Part shown: one piece after another, positions 44,773 through 53,531 of the stretch
How the letters are laid out: each line of letters starts with the position of its first letter
Numbering within the stretch: position 1 is the first letter of the stretch
Source: Comamonas suwonensis
GTDB lineage: Bacteria; Pseudomonadota; Gammaproteobacteria; Burkholderiales; Burkholderiaceae_C
DNA: 64,000 nt
Assembly (NCBI RefSeq): GCF_012844455.2
Contig: NZ_JABBCQ020000009.1
Span: 1-64,000 of the forward strand
Direction: 5' to 3'
Notes under the pieces: generated by a model
Database searches by the model: none
What the model was told of the DNA's origin: nothing
What the model saw: only the letters and a program-made list of their open reading frames with translations
Translations under genes and position numbers: made by a program

Positions 44773-47028
44773 ATGACAGCGGCCCAGAACTCGACGATAG
44801 CTCCCTCCTCTACGGCACCAGCCAAGCCCTTGCGCATGTCTGCCGAGCAAGCTGCGCGCGTGTCTGCCTCTGCTTTTGAAGGTTTGATGGAGCATCTCGG
44901 CTATCTGGACGCCGACAGCGCTGAGCGGGTACGGCAGGCCTACCTCTATGCCGACAATGCACATGCTGACCAATGGCGCAGCAGTGGAGACCCTTACATC
45001 ACCCACCCTATCGCGGTCACAGCTATCTGCGCCAACTGGAAATTGGATGCCCCCGCCCTGATGGCGGCCCTACTCCATGACTCCATGGAAGACTGCGGTA
45101 TCACCAAAGACGATCTGAATGAACGCTTTGGCGAAGATGTGGCCGATCTGGTCGATGGGCTGACCAAGCTGGACAAGCTGCAGTTCAATACCCGCGAAGA
45201 AAACCAGGCCGAGTCCTTCCGCAAGATGCTGCTGGCCATGGCCCGCGATGTGCGCGTCATCCTCATCAAGCTGGCAGACCGCACCCACAATATGCGCACC
45301 ATGAGCGACATGCCGCGCAGCAAGTGGGGCCGCATTTCGTCAGAGACGCTGGAAATTTATGCCCCCATCGCACATCGTCTGGGTCTGAACCAGACCTATC
45401 GCGAGCTGCAAGACCTGTCTTTCAAGCACCTGCATCCCTGGCGCTATGCCACGCTGGAAAAAGCCATCGCCCGCTCGCGCACGCGCCGCCGTGATCTGGT
45501 GCAGCGCGTGCAGGACGAAGTCAGCACCGCCTTTGGTGCACAAGGCCTGCCGGTGCGTTTACTGGGGCGTGAAAGCACGCTGTACTCGCTATACCTGCGC
45601 ATGCTGAAAAACCAGCTGAGCTTTGCCAAGGTCACCGACATTTACGGCTTTCGCGTCATCGTCCCCAAAACGCTGGACTGCTACACCGCCCTTGGGGTGC
45701 TGCATCAGAAATACAAGCCCATGCCGGGCCGCTTCAAAGACTATATCGCCATCGCCAAGAGCAATGGCTACCAGTCGCTACACACCACGCTGGTCGGCCC
45801 TTCCAGCGTCAATATCGAGTTTCAGCTGCGCACGGAAGAGATGAACATCGTGGCCGAGGCTGGCGTTGCCGCTCACTGGCTGTACAAAGCCCAGAAAGGT
45901 CACGACTCCGAGCACCTATCCACGCAGTGGCTGCAATCACTGCTCGATATTCAGAACGAAACCCGCGACGCCACTGAGTTCTGGGATCACGTCAAGGTTG
46001 ACCTCTTCCCTGACGCCGTCTATGTGTTCACGCCCAAGAGCGAGATCATGGCCATGCCGCGCGGCGCTACTGTGGTGGACTTTGCCTATGCCATTCACAG
46101 CAAGATTGGCAACCGCACCATTGCCGCGAAAATCAACGACGAAGAAGTACCGCTGCGCACCGAACTCAAGAGTGGCGATGTGGTACAGATCATCACGTCT
46201 GAAACCGCGACGCCCAACCCGGCATGGCTGAGCTTTGTGAAGACCGGGCGTGCGCGCTCCAAAATTCGCTCCTTCCTCAAGAACTCAGCACAATCCGAAG
46301 CCGGCCAACTGGGCGATACCTTGCTGGCCCAGGCCCTGCGCTCCGAAGGCATTGACAGCGTTCCCGCCCAAGATGAGGCCAATAAAGGCGTCTGGGACGA
46401 GATCTTGCGCATCACCGGCAACCGCACGCCAGCCGAGTTGCTGGTCGATATCGGCATGGGCCGACGCATTGCCTCCCTGGTCGCTGCGCGCATGACCTCC
46501 TTCATGACCAAGCAAGGCGTACGCCCCGATGCATTGCTGATCACGCAAGAGCGCTTCAACACCGACAACCGCCCCTTCCAGGGTGCCGTCACCCTCAATG
46601 GCGACGAGAGCAGTTCCGTTCACTACTCGCACTGCTGCCGCCCCGTGCCCGGCGACCCTATTCTGGGCTATCTCGGCGGGCAAGGTCTGGTTGTGCACCA
46701 CGCCCACTGCCACAACGCCATCAAACTGCGCGAAAAAGATGTTGACCGCTTCATCTCTGTGGACTGGGCGGAAGACATCACCCGCGCATTTGAAGCAGGC
46801 ATTGTTGTCACCGTTCAAAACAACAAGGGCGTCCTGGCCCGCGTTGCGGCTGAGCTGGCCAATGCTGAAGCCGATATCGTGCGCGTTGAAATGACGGATG
46901 AAGTTGCTGTGGGCACCACCGATCTGCGCTTTGTCATCTCGGTACAAAACAATGTGCAGCTTGAAAATGCGCTGCGTAATCTGCGGCGCCTGCATTCGGT
47001 GATTCGTGCCAGCCGCATCATCGCCTGA
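44773..47028 (+). CDS. spoT: Bifunctional (p)ppGpp synthase/hydrolase SpoT
   Basis: 751 aa from MTAAQNS at 44773. HD hydrolase domain (ALLHDSMEDC, DLVDGLTKL, RTHNMRTM), synthetase domain (DIYGFRVIVP, GYQSLHTTLVGP), TGS domain (VYVFTPKSEIMAMPRGATVVDFAYAIHSKIGN) and C-terminal ACT domain (ITRAFEAGIVVTVQNNKGVLARVAAEL). HD histidine and ED residues are intact, so hydrolase activity is expected. Sets the stringent-response alarmone level. The upstream frame to 44716 lies over the rpoZ terminator and is not credible. Confidence 0.95.
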   Translation: MTAAQNSTIAPSSTAPAKPLRMSAEQAARVSASAFEGLMEHLGYLDADSAERVRQAYLYADNAHADQWRSSGDPYITHPIAVTAICANWKLDAPALMAALLHDSMEDCGITKDDLNERFGEDVADLVDGLTKLDKLQFNTREENQAESFRKMLLAMARDVRVILIKLADRTHNMRTMSDMPRSKWGRISSETLEIYAPIAHRLGLNQTYRELQDLSFKHLHPWRYATLEKAIARSRTRRRDLVQRVQDEVSTAFGAQGLPVRLLGRESTLYSLYLRMLKNQLSFAKVTDIYGFRVIVPKTLDCYTALGVLHQKYKPMPGRFKDYIAIAKSNGYQSLHTTLVGPSSVNIEFQLRTEEMNIVAEAGVAAHWLYKAQKGHDSEHLSTQWLQSLLDIQNETRDATEFWDHVKVDLFPDAVYVFTPKSEIMAMPRGATVVDFAYAIHSKIGNRTIAAKINDEEVPLRTELKSGDVVQIITSETATPNPAWLSFVKTGRARSKIRSFLKNSAQSEAGQLGDTLLAQALRSEGIDSVPAQDEANKGVWDEILRITGNRTPAELLVDIGMGRRIASLVAARMTSFMTKQGVRPDALLITQERFNTDNRPFQGAVTLNGDESSSVHYSHCCRPVPGDPILGYLGGQGLVVHHAHCHNAIKLREKDVDRFISVDWAEDITRAFEAGIVVTVQNNKGVLARVAAELANAEADIVRVEMTDEVAVGTTDLRFVISVQNNVQLENALRNLRRLHSVIRASRIIA

Positions 47029-47054
47029 TACTGATAACGTAAACCCAGCACCAG

Positions 47055-47075
47055 GCCGCCGTTGGCGGCTTTTTT
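47055..47075 (+). terminator. Terminator after spoT
   Basis: GCCGCC / GGCGGC stem with short loop then TTTTTTC. Confidence 0.75.
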
Positions 47076-47163
47076 CATGGGTGAAAGATTTTGTTGCATT
47101 CTGCGACCTCAATCGCTGATGCCAAGCGACCCTCAAGCTCGGCAGCAGGTGACAATCACCTTC

Positions 47164-48495
47164 ATGCTCCACACTGCCTTCTCGCTCTTTCACGCTCGTC
47201 CACACCTGCTGGCAGTCACTGTCGCCGCAGCCCTGCTTGCAGGCTGTGCTACCCGGCCTGAGCCACAAGCCACGCCCAAGCCCGCAGCAGCGCAAAGCAG
47301 CGGTAACAGCGGTAGCAACACCAGGAGCGAAAGCGAAGCACCGGCAGAAAGTCCCATCCAAGCCAGCAGTTTCGCGCACTGGAAGCAAGAGTTTGCCCCG
47401 CGCGCAAGCGCCGCTGGCATCTCAGAGCGCACGCTGCGCAGCGCGCTAGCCAGTGCCAAGCTGCAGCCCAGCATCATCAAGCTTGATCGTTCACAGCCCG
47501 AATTCACGCGCACGCCCTGGCAATACCTGGATAGCGCCGTGTCCGCACAGCGCATCAAGACCGGCAAACTCAAGATGCAGGAATATGCATCTGCGCTGCA
47601 AGCAGCCAGCCAGCGCTATGGCGTGCCAGCGCAGGTCATCACCGCTATCTGGGGCATGGAAAGCAATTACGGCAGCAACTTTGGCAGCTTCTCGGCGGTT
47701 GATGCACTCGCCACCCTCGCCTTTGATGGCCGTCGTGCCGAATGGGCGCAAAAGGAGCTGATCGCCGCGCTGCGCATCATCGACAACGGCGACATTGATG
47801 CCGCCCACATGATCGGATCGTGGGCTGGTGCCATGGGCAACACGCAATTTCTGCCCTCGGTATTTCTACAATACGCCGTCGATGCCGATGGCGATGGCCG
47901 CCGTGATATCTGGGGCTCCATGGCCGACGTAGCCGCCTCCACCGCCAACTACTTGGCCAGCTCAGGCTGGACTGCTAACGAGCCCTGGGGCACAGAAGTC
48001 CGCCTGCCTGCTCATTTTGATTACGCACGCACCGAGCTTTCCATTCGCCAAAACAGCAGCGCCTGGTCTGCCGAAGGCGTGCAAAGCATGAATGGCCAGC
48101 CCCTGCCAGCCATGGCGGGCGCCAGCATCATCGCCCCAGCCGGCGCTCGCGGCCCGGCCTTCATGGTCGGAAGCAACTTCCGCGCTATCCTGCGCTACAA
48201 CAACTCCACCAACTATGCGCTTGGCATCAGCCTGCTGTCGTCACAACTGGCGGGCAATGGCGGCATCGTTGCCGAGTGGCCACGCGATCTGAGCGCACTG
48301 ACGCGCGAACAAACCAAGGCCATGCAAATGACCCTCACCCAGCGCGGCTTTGCCACCGGCTCGGCTGATGGCGTGATGGGGCCCGCGACAAGAGCAGGCC
48401 TGCGCCTGTACCAGCAAAGCCAAGGTCTGGTGGCTGATGGCTACCCAACGCTTGAGCTGCTGCAGCGGCTGCAGCGGCTGCAGGCGAGCAACTAA
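47164..48495 (+). CDS. mltB: Lytic murein transglycosylase (MltB-type), lipoprotein
   Basis: 443 aa from MLHTAF at 47164; the upstream frame overlaps the terminator. Lipobox LLAGC near residue 28 gives an outer-membrane lipoprotein. The SLT_2 domain has catalytic Glu in AIWGMESNYGSNFG, then ATLAFDGRRAEWAQKEL and AGAMGNTQFLPS. The C-terminal peptidoglycan-binding domain (TLTQRGFATGSADGVMGPATRAGLRLYQQSQGL) anchors it to the wall. Cleaves glycan strands, generating 1,6-anhydro ends. The Ser/Gly/Glu-rich linker at 30-65 is probably flexible. Confidence 0.92.
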   Translation: MLHTAFSLFHARPHLLAVTVAAALLAGCATRPEPQATPKPAAAQSSGNSGSNTRSESEAPAESPIQASSFAHWKQEFAPRASAAGISERTLRSALASAKLQPSIIKLDRSQPEFTRTPWQYLDSAVSAQRIKTGKLKMQEYASALQAASQRYGVPAQVITAIWGMESNYGSNFGSFSAVDALATLAFDGRRAEWAQKELIAALRIIDNGDIDAAHMIGSWAGAMGNTQFLPSVFLQYAVDADGDGRRDIWGSMADVAASTANYLASSGWTANEPWGTEVRLPAHFDYARTELSIRQNSSAWSAEGVQSMNGQPLPAMAGASIIAPAGARGPAFMVGSNFRAILRYNNSTNYALGISLLSSQLAGNGGIVAEWPRDLSALTREQTKAMQMTLTQRGFATGSADGVMGPATRAGLRLYQQSQGLVADGYPTLELLQRLQRLQASN

Positions 48496-48504
48496 TTAAA
48501 AAAG

Positions 48505-48586
48505 ATAGCTACTACCGCCTGATATTCATAGAGCTCAAGACTAAAACCACCTGAAACCCATAAAATTTAGACGCTAGCAGCTCACA
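48505..48586. repeat. Intergenic inverted-repeat element, copy R5
   Basis: Arms GATAGCTACTACCGC and GACGCTAGCAGCTCA partly pair over an AT-rich centre of about 50 nt, after the mltB stop. Weakest member of the dispersed family. Confidence 0.35.
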
Positions 48587-48589
48587 AAA

Positions 48590-48623
48590 TAAAAGCGCCG
48601 CCTCATTCAGAAGCGGCGCTTTT
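48590..48623. terminator. Bidirectional terminator between mltB and greB
   Basis: AAAAGCGCCGC, a 10-nt loop, then GCGGCGCTTTTT. Serves both convergent genes. Confidence 0.85.
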
Positions 48624-48637
48624 TGCTGCATGTTCAC

Positions 48638-49204
48638 TCAGGACTTGTCGACAGGCTGCGGATAGCTCACGTCCAGCACTTCCAGCATGCGCACACCCGC
48701 GGGCGTGGGCAAAGCGACCTCATCGCCAACACGCGACTTGAGCAATGCGCGGGAGACGGGCGCAATCCAGCTGACCTGGTTCTTAGCACTCTCCGCTTCA
48801 TCAATGCCCATGATGGTGATCGTGCGCTCGACACCCTCGTCATCCACATAAGTCACCGTCGCGCCAAAAAAGACCTGATCACTACCGGCATGCACGGCAG
48901 GGTCCACCACCTCGGCAATTTCCAGCCGCTTGGTCAGAAAGCGAATACGACGATCAATCTCGCGCAGGCGCTTCTTGCCGTAGAGATAGTCACCGTTTTC
49001 CGAGCGATCTCCATTGCTGGCCGCCCAGTGCACGATTTCCACAATCTTAGGGCGCTCGCTGTCGATCAGATCAAGCAGCTCCGTCTTGATACGCTGATAG
49101 CCTTGAGGAGTGATGTAATTTTTGCCGCCAGCGGGCAACGGCGGCAGACCGCCGAGGTCATCATCTTCGTCGCCATCTGATTCTTTGGTGAAAGCCTTGC
49201 TCAT
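48638..49204 (-). CDS. greB: Transcript cleavage factor GreB
   Basis: 188 aa from MSKAF at 49204; a codon three residues upstream is also ATG but unlikely. The acidic opening (DGDEDDDLGG) is an extension. The coiled-coil has YITPQGYQRIKTELLDLI, NGDRSENGDYLYGKKRLREIDRR with acidic tip residues, then the C-terminal FKBP-like domain. Rescues backtracked RNA polymerase by stimulating transcript cleavage. Convergent with mltB. Confidence 0.93.
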   Translation of the reverse strand: MSKAFTKESDGDEDDDLGGLPPLPAGGKNYITPQGYQRIKTELLDLIDSERPKIVEIVHWAASNGDRSENGDYLYGKKRLREIDRRIRFLTKRLEIAEVVDPAVHAGSDQVFFGATVTYVDDEGVERTITIMGIDEAESAKNQVSWIAPVSRALLKSRVGDEVALPTPAGVRMLEVLDVSYPQPVDKS

Positions 49205-49270
49205 AGGCTGCAATCTTCACACAGATCAGGCGATGAAATGCCAATGCTCTTACTCGAGACATCAACGAAA

Positions 49271-49300
49271 AAGCCTCAGAACTTTTCAGTTCTGAGGCTT
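49271..49300 (-). terminator. Terminator after tRNA-Arg copy A
   Basis: Perfect 13-bp stem AAGCCTCAGAACT / AGTTCTGAGGCTT with a TTTC loop (read on the plus strand) and a U-run on the transcribed minus strand. Confidence 0.85.
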
Positions 49301-49306
49301 GTCGTT

Positions 49307-49383
49307 TGGTGCGGCTGGCAGGAATCGAACCCACGACCCCTTGGTTCGTAGCCAAGTACTCTATCCAGCTGAGCTACAGCCGC
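49307..49383 (-). tRNA. tRNA-Arg (anticodon ACG), copy A
   Basis: On the minus strand the 77-nt molecule opens GCGGCTG, has a 4-bp D stem, anticodon stem CTTGG/CCAAG with loop CTACGAA (anticodon ACG), a 5-nt variable loop, T stem GTGGG/CCTGC and acceptor CAGCCGC, and ends in encoded CCA. All stems pair. ACG is expected to become ICG and read CGU, CGC and CGA. Confidence 0.92.
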
Positions 49384-49512
49384 TAAGCCACTATTGTATG
49401 CGATTTTTCAGACCCCTCAGTGAAAACCCGCACTCTCCTTCAGATTTCCCTTCAGCGTCATGGTTCAGCCTTACAAACAGACCAGTACCCTCAACATAGG
49501 GGTTAAACGAAA

Positions 49513-49542
49513 AAGCCTCAGAACTTTTCAGTTCTGAGGCTT
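49513..49542 (-). terminator. Terminator after tRNA-Arg copy B
   Basis: Identical 13-bp stem as in copy A; U-run on the minus transcript. Confidence 0.85.
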
Positions 49543-49548
49543 GTCGTT

Positions 49549-49625
49549 TGGTGCGGCTGGCAGGAATCGAACCCACGACCCCTTGGTTCGTAGCCAAGTA
49601 CTCTATCCAGCTGAGCTACAGCCGC
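49549..49625 (-). tRNA. tRNA-Arg (anticodon ACG), copy B
   Basis: 77 nt, identical to copy A, including the CCA end. Because each copy has its own terminator, they may be two transcription units. Confidence 0.92.
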
Positions 49626-49925
49626 TAAGCCTCGAATTATATACCAATAAATAAGACCCAACGTAAAACAACAAACAATGCAGAAATGCTCCACATTTTC
49701 AGGTGCCTTGACGGCCTCTGTCGATGCCCAAAAGCCGCATTGATTGAACACGCATGTGCTCTGCCCTATATTGGCAAAACTGAGCATCTCGCAGCATTCG
49801 CTCAAGAATGAATTGAGAAGGCACCTGCATAAGCTTGGACCTGGCTCGCGCCCACTGAGCAAGGTATCAGGAGACAACTCAAACCCGGCTTTTCATGGGT
49901 TTAGGCAACGAGTTCACAACAATAA

Positions 49926-51455
49926 ATGACGACAGACACCCAACAAGCCCCTTCCCAAATCCCTCCCTCCGTGGCCATGTGGGAGCAGCTGTTTCGCCGA
50001 AGCGCAAGGCCGTCACTCAGCCTGCAAGGCCAGATTCGCGAAATGCTGGTGGATGCCATTCTCACAGGGGTTCTGACGCCCGGTGAACCCGTTCCGTCAA
50101 GCCGCGAACTCGCCAAGCACCTGGGCGTTGGTCGCATCACCGTGGTCATGGCCTATCAGCAGTTGAGCGAGGAAGCTTTTTTACTCAGCCGTGAGAGAAA
50201 AGGCCATTTCATACACCCCGATGTATTGCAAGGGCGCACCTCCGGAGCAGAGCGCAAACCATCCCACGACAAGTGCATGGACACCAAGGAGAACACGGAC
50301 TGGTCGCGACGCCTTTGGCTGCGCCCCAGCCAACAGCGCAGCATCGTGAAGGAAGACGACTGGCAACGCTTTCCCTATCCCTTTCTCTACGGCCAGTTCG
50401 ACAAGGAATTGTTTCCTACGGCCGCCTGGCGTGAATGTTGCCTCAAGGCCTTGGGCGTGGTGGACATCCGTTTGTGGGCGCCCGATCACATCACTCGCGA
50501 TGACGACAGCCTCATCCAGCAGGTGCAGACCAAGATCCTGCCGCGCCGCGGCGTCTGGGCTTCGCCCGATGAAATCATCATCACCGTCGGTGCCCAGCAT
50601 GCGCTATATATGGTGGCCGATTTGCTGATGCGCGAAGGATCTTCCATCGGCATTGAAGATCCCTGCTACCCCGATGCACGCAACATCTTCAGCAGCCGCA
50701 CCTCGCAAGTCATCCCCATCGCTGTAGACGGCGATGGCTTGCCGATCGTCAATGCCATGCGCAAGCTGGAGTATCTCTATGTCACGCCCAGCCATCAATG
50801 TCCCACCGGTGTCACCATGCCGCTGGAGCGACGTGAAGCCCTGCTGGAGGCCGCACAAAAGCATGACCTCATCATCATCGAGGACGATTACGAAAGCGAG
50901 AGCAGCTTTGATGAACAGCCCATACCGGCACTCAAGAGTCTGGATCGCAGCAACCGCGTAATCTACATCGGCAGCCTCTCCAAAAGCCTGGCTCCGGGCT
51001 TGCGCGTCGGTTATATAGTGGCACCACCCGAGTTGATCAAGGAGCTGCGCGCCCTGCGTCGCCTCATGATCCGTCACCCATCCACCTTCATCCAGCGAAC
51101 GCTGGCCATGTTCATTTCTTTGGGCCACTATGAAGCCCAGTTACGCCGTCTCGGGCAAGCACAGAAAGAGCGCCATGCAGAGTTGACAGCGGCCATGGCT
51201 AGGCACCTTCCAGAATGCCGCATCACTCCGGTACGCGGCGGCGGTTCTTGCTGGGTTCAGCTACCAGCTCATGTGCCTGCGAAGACACTCGCGCAACAGG
51301 CCGCCGAGCATGGCGTGCTGATCGAGCCCGGTGATGTCTTCTTCACTGCGACCCGCAACACGGGAAACTTCATACGTCTGGGCTATCAGTCCATCCCTGC
51401 CGACCAGATCGACCAAGGCATCAAGGCGCTGGCCAAAGCCATGCATAGCATATAG
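49926..51455 (+). CDS. tauR: MocR-type GntR regulator with aminotransferase domain (TauR-like)
   Basis: 509 aa. N-terminal winged helix (LTPGEPVPSSRELAKHLGVGRITVVMAYQQLS) joined by a linker to a fold-type I aminotransferase domain. PLP Lys is near residue 353 in IGSLSKSLAPGLRVGY. The regulator of taurine genes in Rhodobacter (TauR) has this structure and binds taurine-derived effectors through PLP. Two putative TauR boxes precede tauX and tauA here. No Shine-Dalgarno sequence is obvious before the ATG (CAATAAATG). The assignment to TauR rests on context; PdxR and GabR are relatives. Confidence 0.75.
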   Translation: MTTDTQQAPSQIPPSVAMWEQLFRRSARPSLSLQGQIREMLVDAILTGVLTPGEPVPSSRELAKHLGVGRITVVMAYQQLSEEAFLLSRERKGHFIHPDVLQGRTSGAERKPSHDKCMDTKENTDWSRRLWLRPSQQRSIVKEDDWQRFPYPFLYGQFDKELFPTAAWRECCLKALGVVDIRLWAPDHITRDDDSLIQQVQTKILPRRGVWASPDEIIITVGAQHALYMVADLLMREGSSIGIEDPCYPDARNIFSSRTSQVIPIAVDGDGLPIVNAMRKLEYLYVTPSHQCPTGVTMPLERREALLEAAQKHDLIIIEDDYESESSFDEQPIPALKSLDRSNRVIYIGSLSKSLAPGLRVGYIVAPPELIKELRALRRLMIRHPSTFIQRTLAMFISLGHYEAQLRRLGQAQKERHAELTAAMARHLPECRITPVRGGGSCWVQLPAHVPAKTLAQQAAEHGVLIEPGDVFFTATRNTGNFIRLGYQSIPADQIDQGIKALAKAMHSI

Positions 51456-51465
51456 AGACGTCAAA

Positions 51466-51494
51466 AAGGCCCCGGACGCTGGGTCCGGGGCCTT
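51466..51494. terminator. Bidirectional terminator between tauR and the permease
   Basis: AAGGCCCCGGA / TCCGGGGCCTT, 11-bp perfect stem with 7-nt loop between two convergent genes. Confidence 0.85.
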
Positions 51495-51505
51495 CGTTAA
51501 AGCCA

Positions 51506-52942
51506 TCAGTTCTTGCGCAACTTGGGCGGCGCCAGTTCATCCAGCCGCACTTCCGGCAACACGCCTCGCCGCAGGAACTGGCGTACCCAATAGGCAATCA
51601 GCAAGATGCACAGACTGGCCACACCCAGTGCCAGCGGCGTGCGCTGCTCGGGGATAAAGCCCATGGCGACCACGATGGACACCATCCCGGCAATCGCCAG
51701 CCAGGTCAGGTACGGGAAGCACCACATACGCACCTTGAGCAGATGTGGAGCCTCGTTCTCCAATCGATAGCGCAGACGTAACTGCGAAATGGCAATCAGG
51801 ATGTAAACAAAGATGGCGACCGTTCCGTAGGAATTCACCAGAAAGGCGAACACCTTGTCGGGAGAAAGATAGGACATGACGATGGCGCCATAACCAAACA
51901 AAGTGGCGACCAGAATGGCATAGACCGGCACGCCGTTGCGGCTGACCCTAGCCAGTACTTTGGGGGCATCACCACGGCGAGTCAGAGCAAACAGCATGCG
52001 CGAGGAAGCATAAAGACCAGAGTTGAGCGCCGACAAAACCGCCGTCAGTACCACGGCATTCATGATCTGTGCAGCGGCCGGCACACCCATTGCCTCCAGC
52101 GCACTGACGTAAGGCGTGGAGATGCCAGCAGAGCTCCATGGAACCAGGCAAGCCACCAGCAACACCGATCCGACATAAAACACCAACACGCGCAAGATGA
52201 CCGAACTCGTCGCTTTCGCCACTGCCTTCTGCGGCTCCGCCGTTTCTGCGGCGGCAATCGTCACGATTTCAGCGCCGAAGTAAAAGCCGGTGGCCGCCAC
52301 CGCCCCAGTCAACACCGGAACAATGCCATTGGGCATGAAGCCTCCGTTCTGGGTCAGGTTGGCGATATGCATGCCGCCTGCTGCAGGCGTGAAACCCAGT
52401 ACATAGACGCCAGCAATGAACAAAAACACCACAATGGCTGCCACTTTGATGGAAGCTAGCCAGAACTCGCATTCACCAAAGGATTTGACCGAAACCAGAT
52501 TGGTCAGCGTCATCAAGATCAACAAGACCAGGCTGATGCTCCATGCCGACACATCAGGCAACCAATAGCGCACCAGCTCAGCACCCGCGACCGCCTCCAG
52601 CGCCACCACAATCACCCAGAAATACCAGTACATCCAACCTGTCAGAAAACCCGCCAGTTGCCCCACGGCAGGCTTGTCGATCCAGGCCTCGCGGGCGTAT
52701 TCATAAAATGAGCCCCCCGTCATGGAGCAAGCCATCTCGCCGAGCATGCGCATGACCAGAACCACCAGCAGGCCGGTGATCAGGAACGAGATGACGGCCG
52801 CAGGCCCCGCAGACTTGATGACCACGCCACTGCCAACAAAAAGTCCGGCTCCGATGACGCCCCCCAGGGCAATCATGGTCATGTGACGCTGCTTGAGTCC
52901 GTGCGACAGCCCATCCGACGATGAGTGCGGATTTCCAATCAT
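51506..52942 (-). CDS. Amino acid permease (APC superfamily, AAT family)
   Basis: 478 aa with about 12 hydrophobic segments. Opening RHMTMIALGGVIGAGLFVGSG, then ALEAVAGAELVRYWLP, identify the GabP/AnsP/AroP-like AAT family. A GGAGA-type ribosome site precedes the ATG. Sits between tauR and tauX, so it might import taurine, GABA or beta-alanine as a second route alongside TauABC. Not proven; typical permeases of this family carry alpha-amino acids. Confidence 0.85.
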   Translation of the reverse strand: MIGNPHSSSDGLSHGLKQRHMTMIALGGVIGAGLFVGSGVVIKSAGPAAVISFLITGLLVVLVMRMLGEMACSMTGGSFYEYAREAWIDKPAVGQLAGFLTGWMYWYFWVIVVALEAVAGAELVRYWLPDVSAWSISLVLLILMTLTNLVSVKSFGECEFWLASIKVAAIVVFLFIAGVYVLGFTPAAGGMHIANLTQNGGFMPNGIVPVLTGAVAATGFYFGAEIVTIAAAETAEPQKAVAKATSSVILRVLVFYVGSVLLVACLVPWSSAGISTPYVSALEAMGVPAAAQIMNAVVLTAVLSALNSGLYASSRMLFALTRRGDAPKVLARVSRNGVPVYAILVATLFGYGAIVMSYLSPDKVFAFLVNSYGTVAIFVYILIAISQLRLRYRLENEAPHLLKVRMWCFPYLTWLAIAGMVSIVVAMGFIPEQRTPLALGVASLCILLIAYWVRQFLRRGVLPEVRLDELAPPKLRKN

Positions 52943-53132
52943 TTTTTGTCTCCTGTCTTACTGACATTGGCATGTCAGACACCACGGCTTTGTGTATGTA
53001 GTTCAGCCCTGCAGTTCACGCGAGCTGTTGCTGTGGTCGTTCAGTTGGGTGCTTGAAAATTTCTTCTGAAATCTGTGTGCCGGACAATCTGCTGGTAAGC
53101 AGCAATGCCCGGCATCGTGCTTGAACCTAGAG

Positions 53133-53531
53133 TCAAACTGCCGCGACTGGCGGACGATCCTTGCGGTATGCGTTCTTGACAGCGATCTTGCCGTCACGGA
53201 AGGTGAACACATCGACCATGCGCGCTTCGACACGCAGACCATCTGCCTTGGTACCTTTGAAGGTACTCTCGGAGACCCCACGTTCACCTTGCACAAAATG
53301 CTCGCCATCCACCCAAGATGCATCGGGGAAGGCCTGCCAGGCCAGTTGAAAGCCATCACGCACGGCCTCACGTCCCACGAAACTGCGTCCCATCAAGTCT
53401 GGACCGGCAACGGCGTGAAACTCGCATTCGTCGGCCATAAAGCTCATCAGTGCATCGATGTCATGCCGGTTCCAGGCATCGGAGAAGCTCGCCAGAAACT
53501 GGGCATCGGGTTGTGATTCTTTATTGCTCAT
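53133..53531 (-). CDS. tauX: SnoaL-like protein, probable taurine dehydrogenase small subunit (TauX)
   Basis: 132 aa, nuclear transport factor 2/SnoaL fold by its pattern (AWNRHDIDALMSFMADECEFHAVAG... DLMGRSFVGREAVRDGFQLAWQAFPDASW ... RVEARMVDVFTFRDGKI). In Paracoccus-type taurine dehydrogenase, TauX is a small protein of this kind as I recall it. The neighbouring FAD oxidoreductase (54216) is the large-subunit match. A TauR box lies about 115 bp before its start. A free-standing ketosteroid-isomerase-like function is the alternative. Confidence 0.7.
   Translation of the reverse strand: MSNKESQPDAQFLASFSDAWNRHDIDALMSFMADECEFHAVAGPDLMGRSFVGREAVRDGFQLAWQAFPDASWVDGEHFVQGERGVSESTFKGTKADGLRVEARMVDVFTFRDGKIAVKNAYRKDRPPVAAV

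Larger units (their letters stand above)
49264..49389. repeat. 126-bp direct repeat, copy A
   Basis: Identical, base for base by eye, to 49506-49631 (offset 242). Each copy contains a complete tRNA-Arg gene with its 3' terminator hairpin. Confidence 0.85.
49506..49631. repeat. 126-bp direct repeat, copy B
   Basis: Second copy of the tRNA-Arg cassette, separated from copy A by 116 bp of unrelated sequence. Confidence 0.85.

Noticed and set aside
49264-49631. tRNA repeats as attachment sites of an integrated element
   Set aside because: The direct repeats carry entire tRNA genes with only 116 bp between them, and no integrase is present.
49835-49850. TTGGACCTGG before the tauR gene as a TauR box
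   Set aside because: Only one half site is visible; no second repeat at the 23-bp spacing. Autoregulation cannot be claimed.
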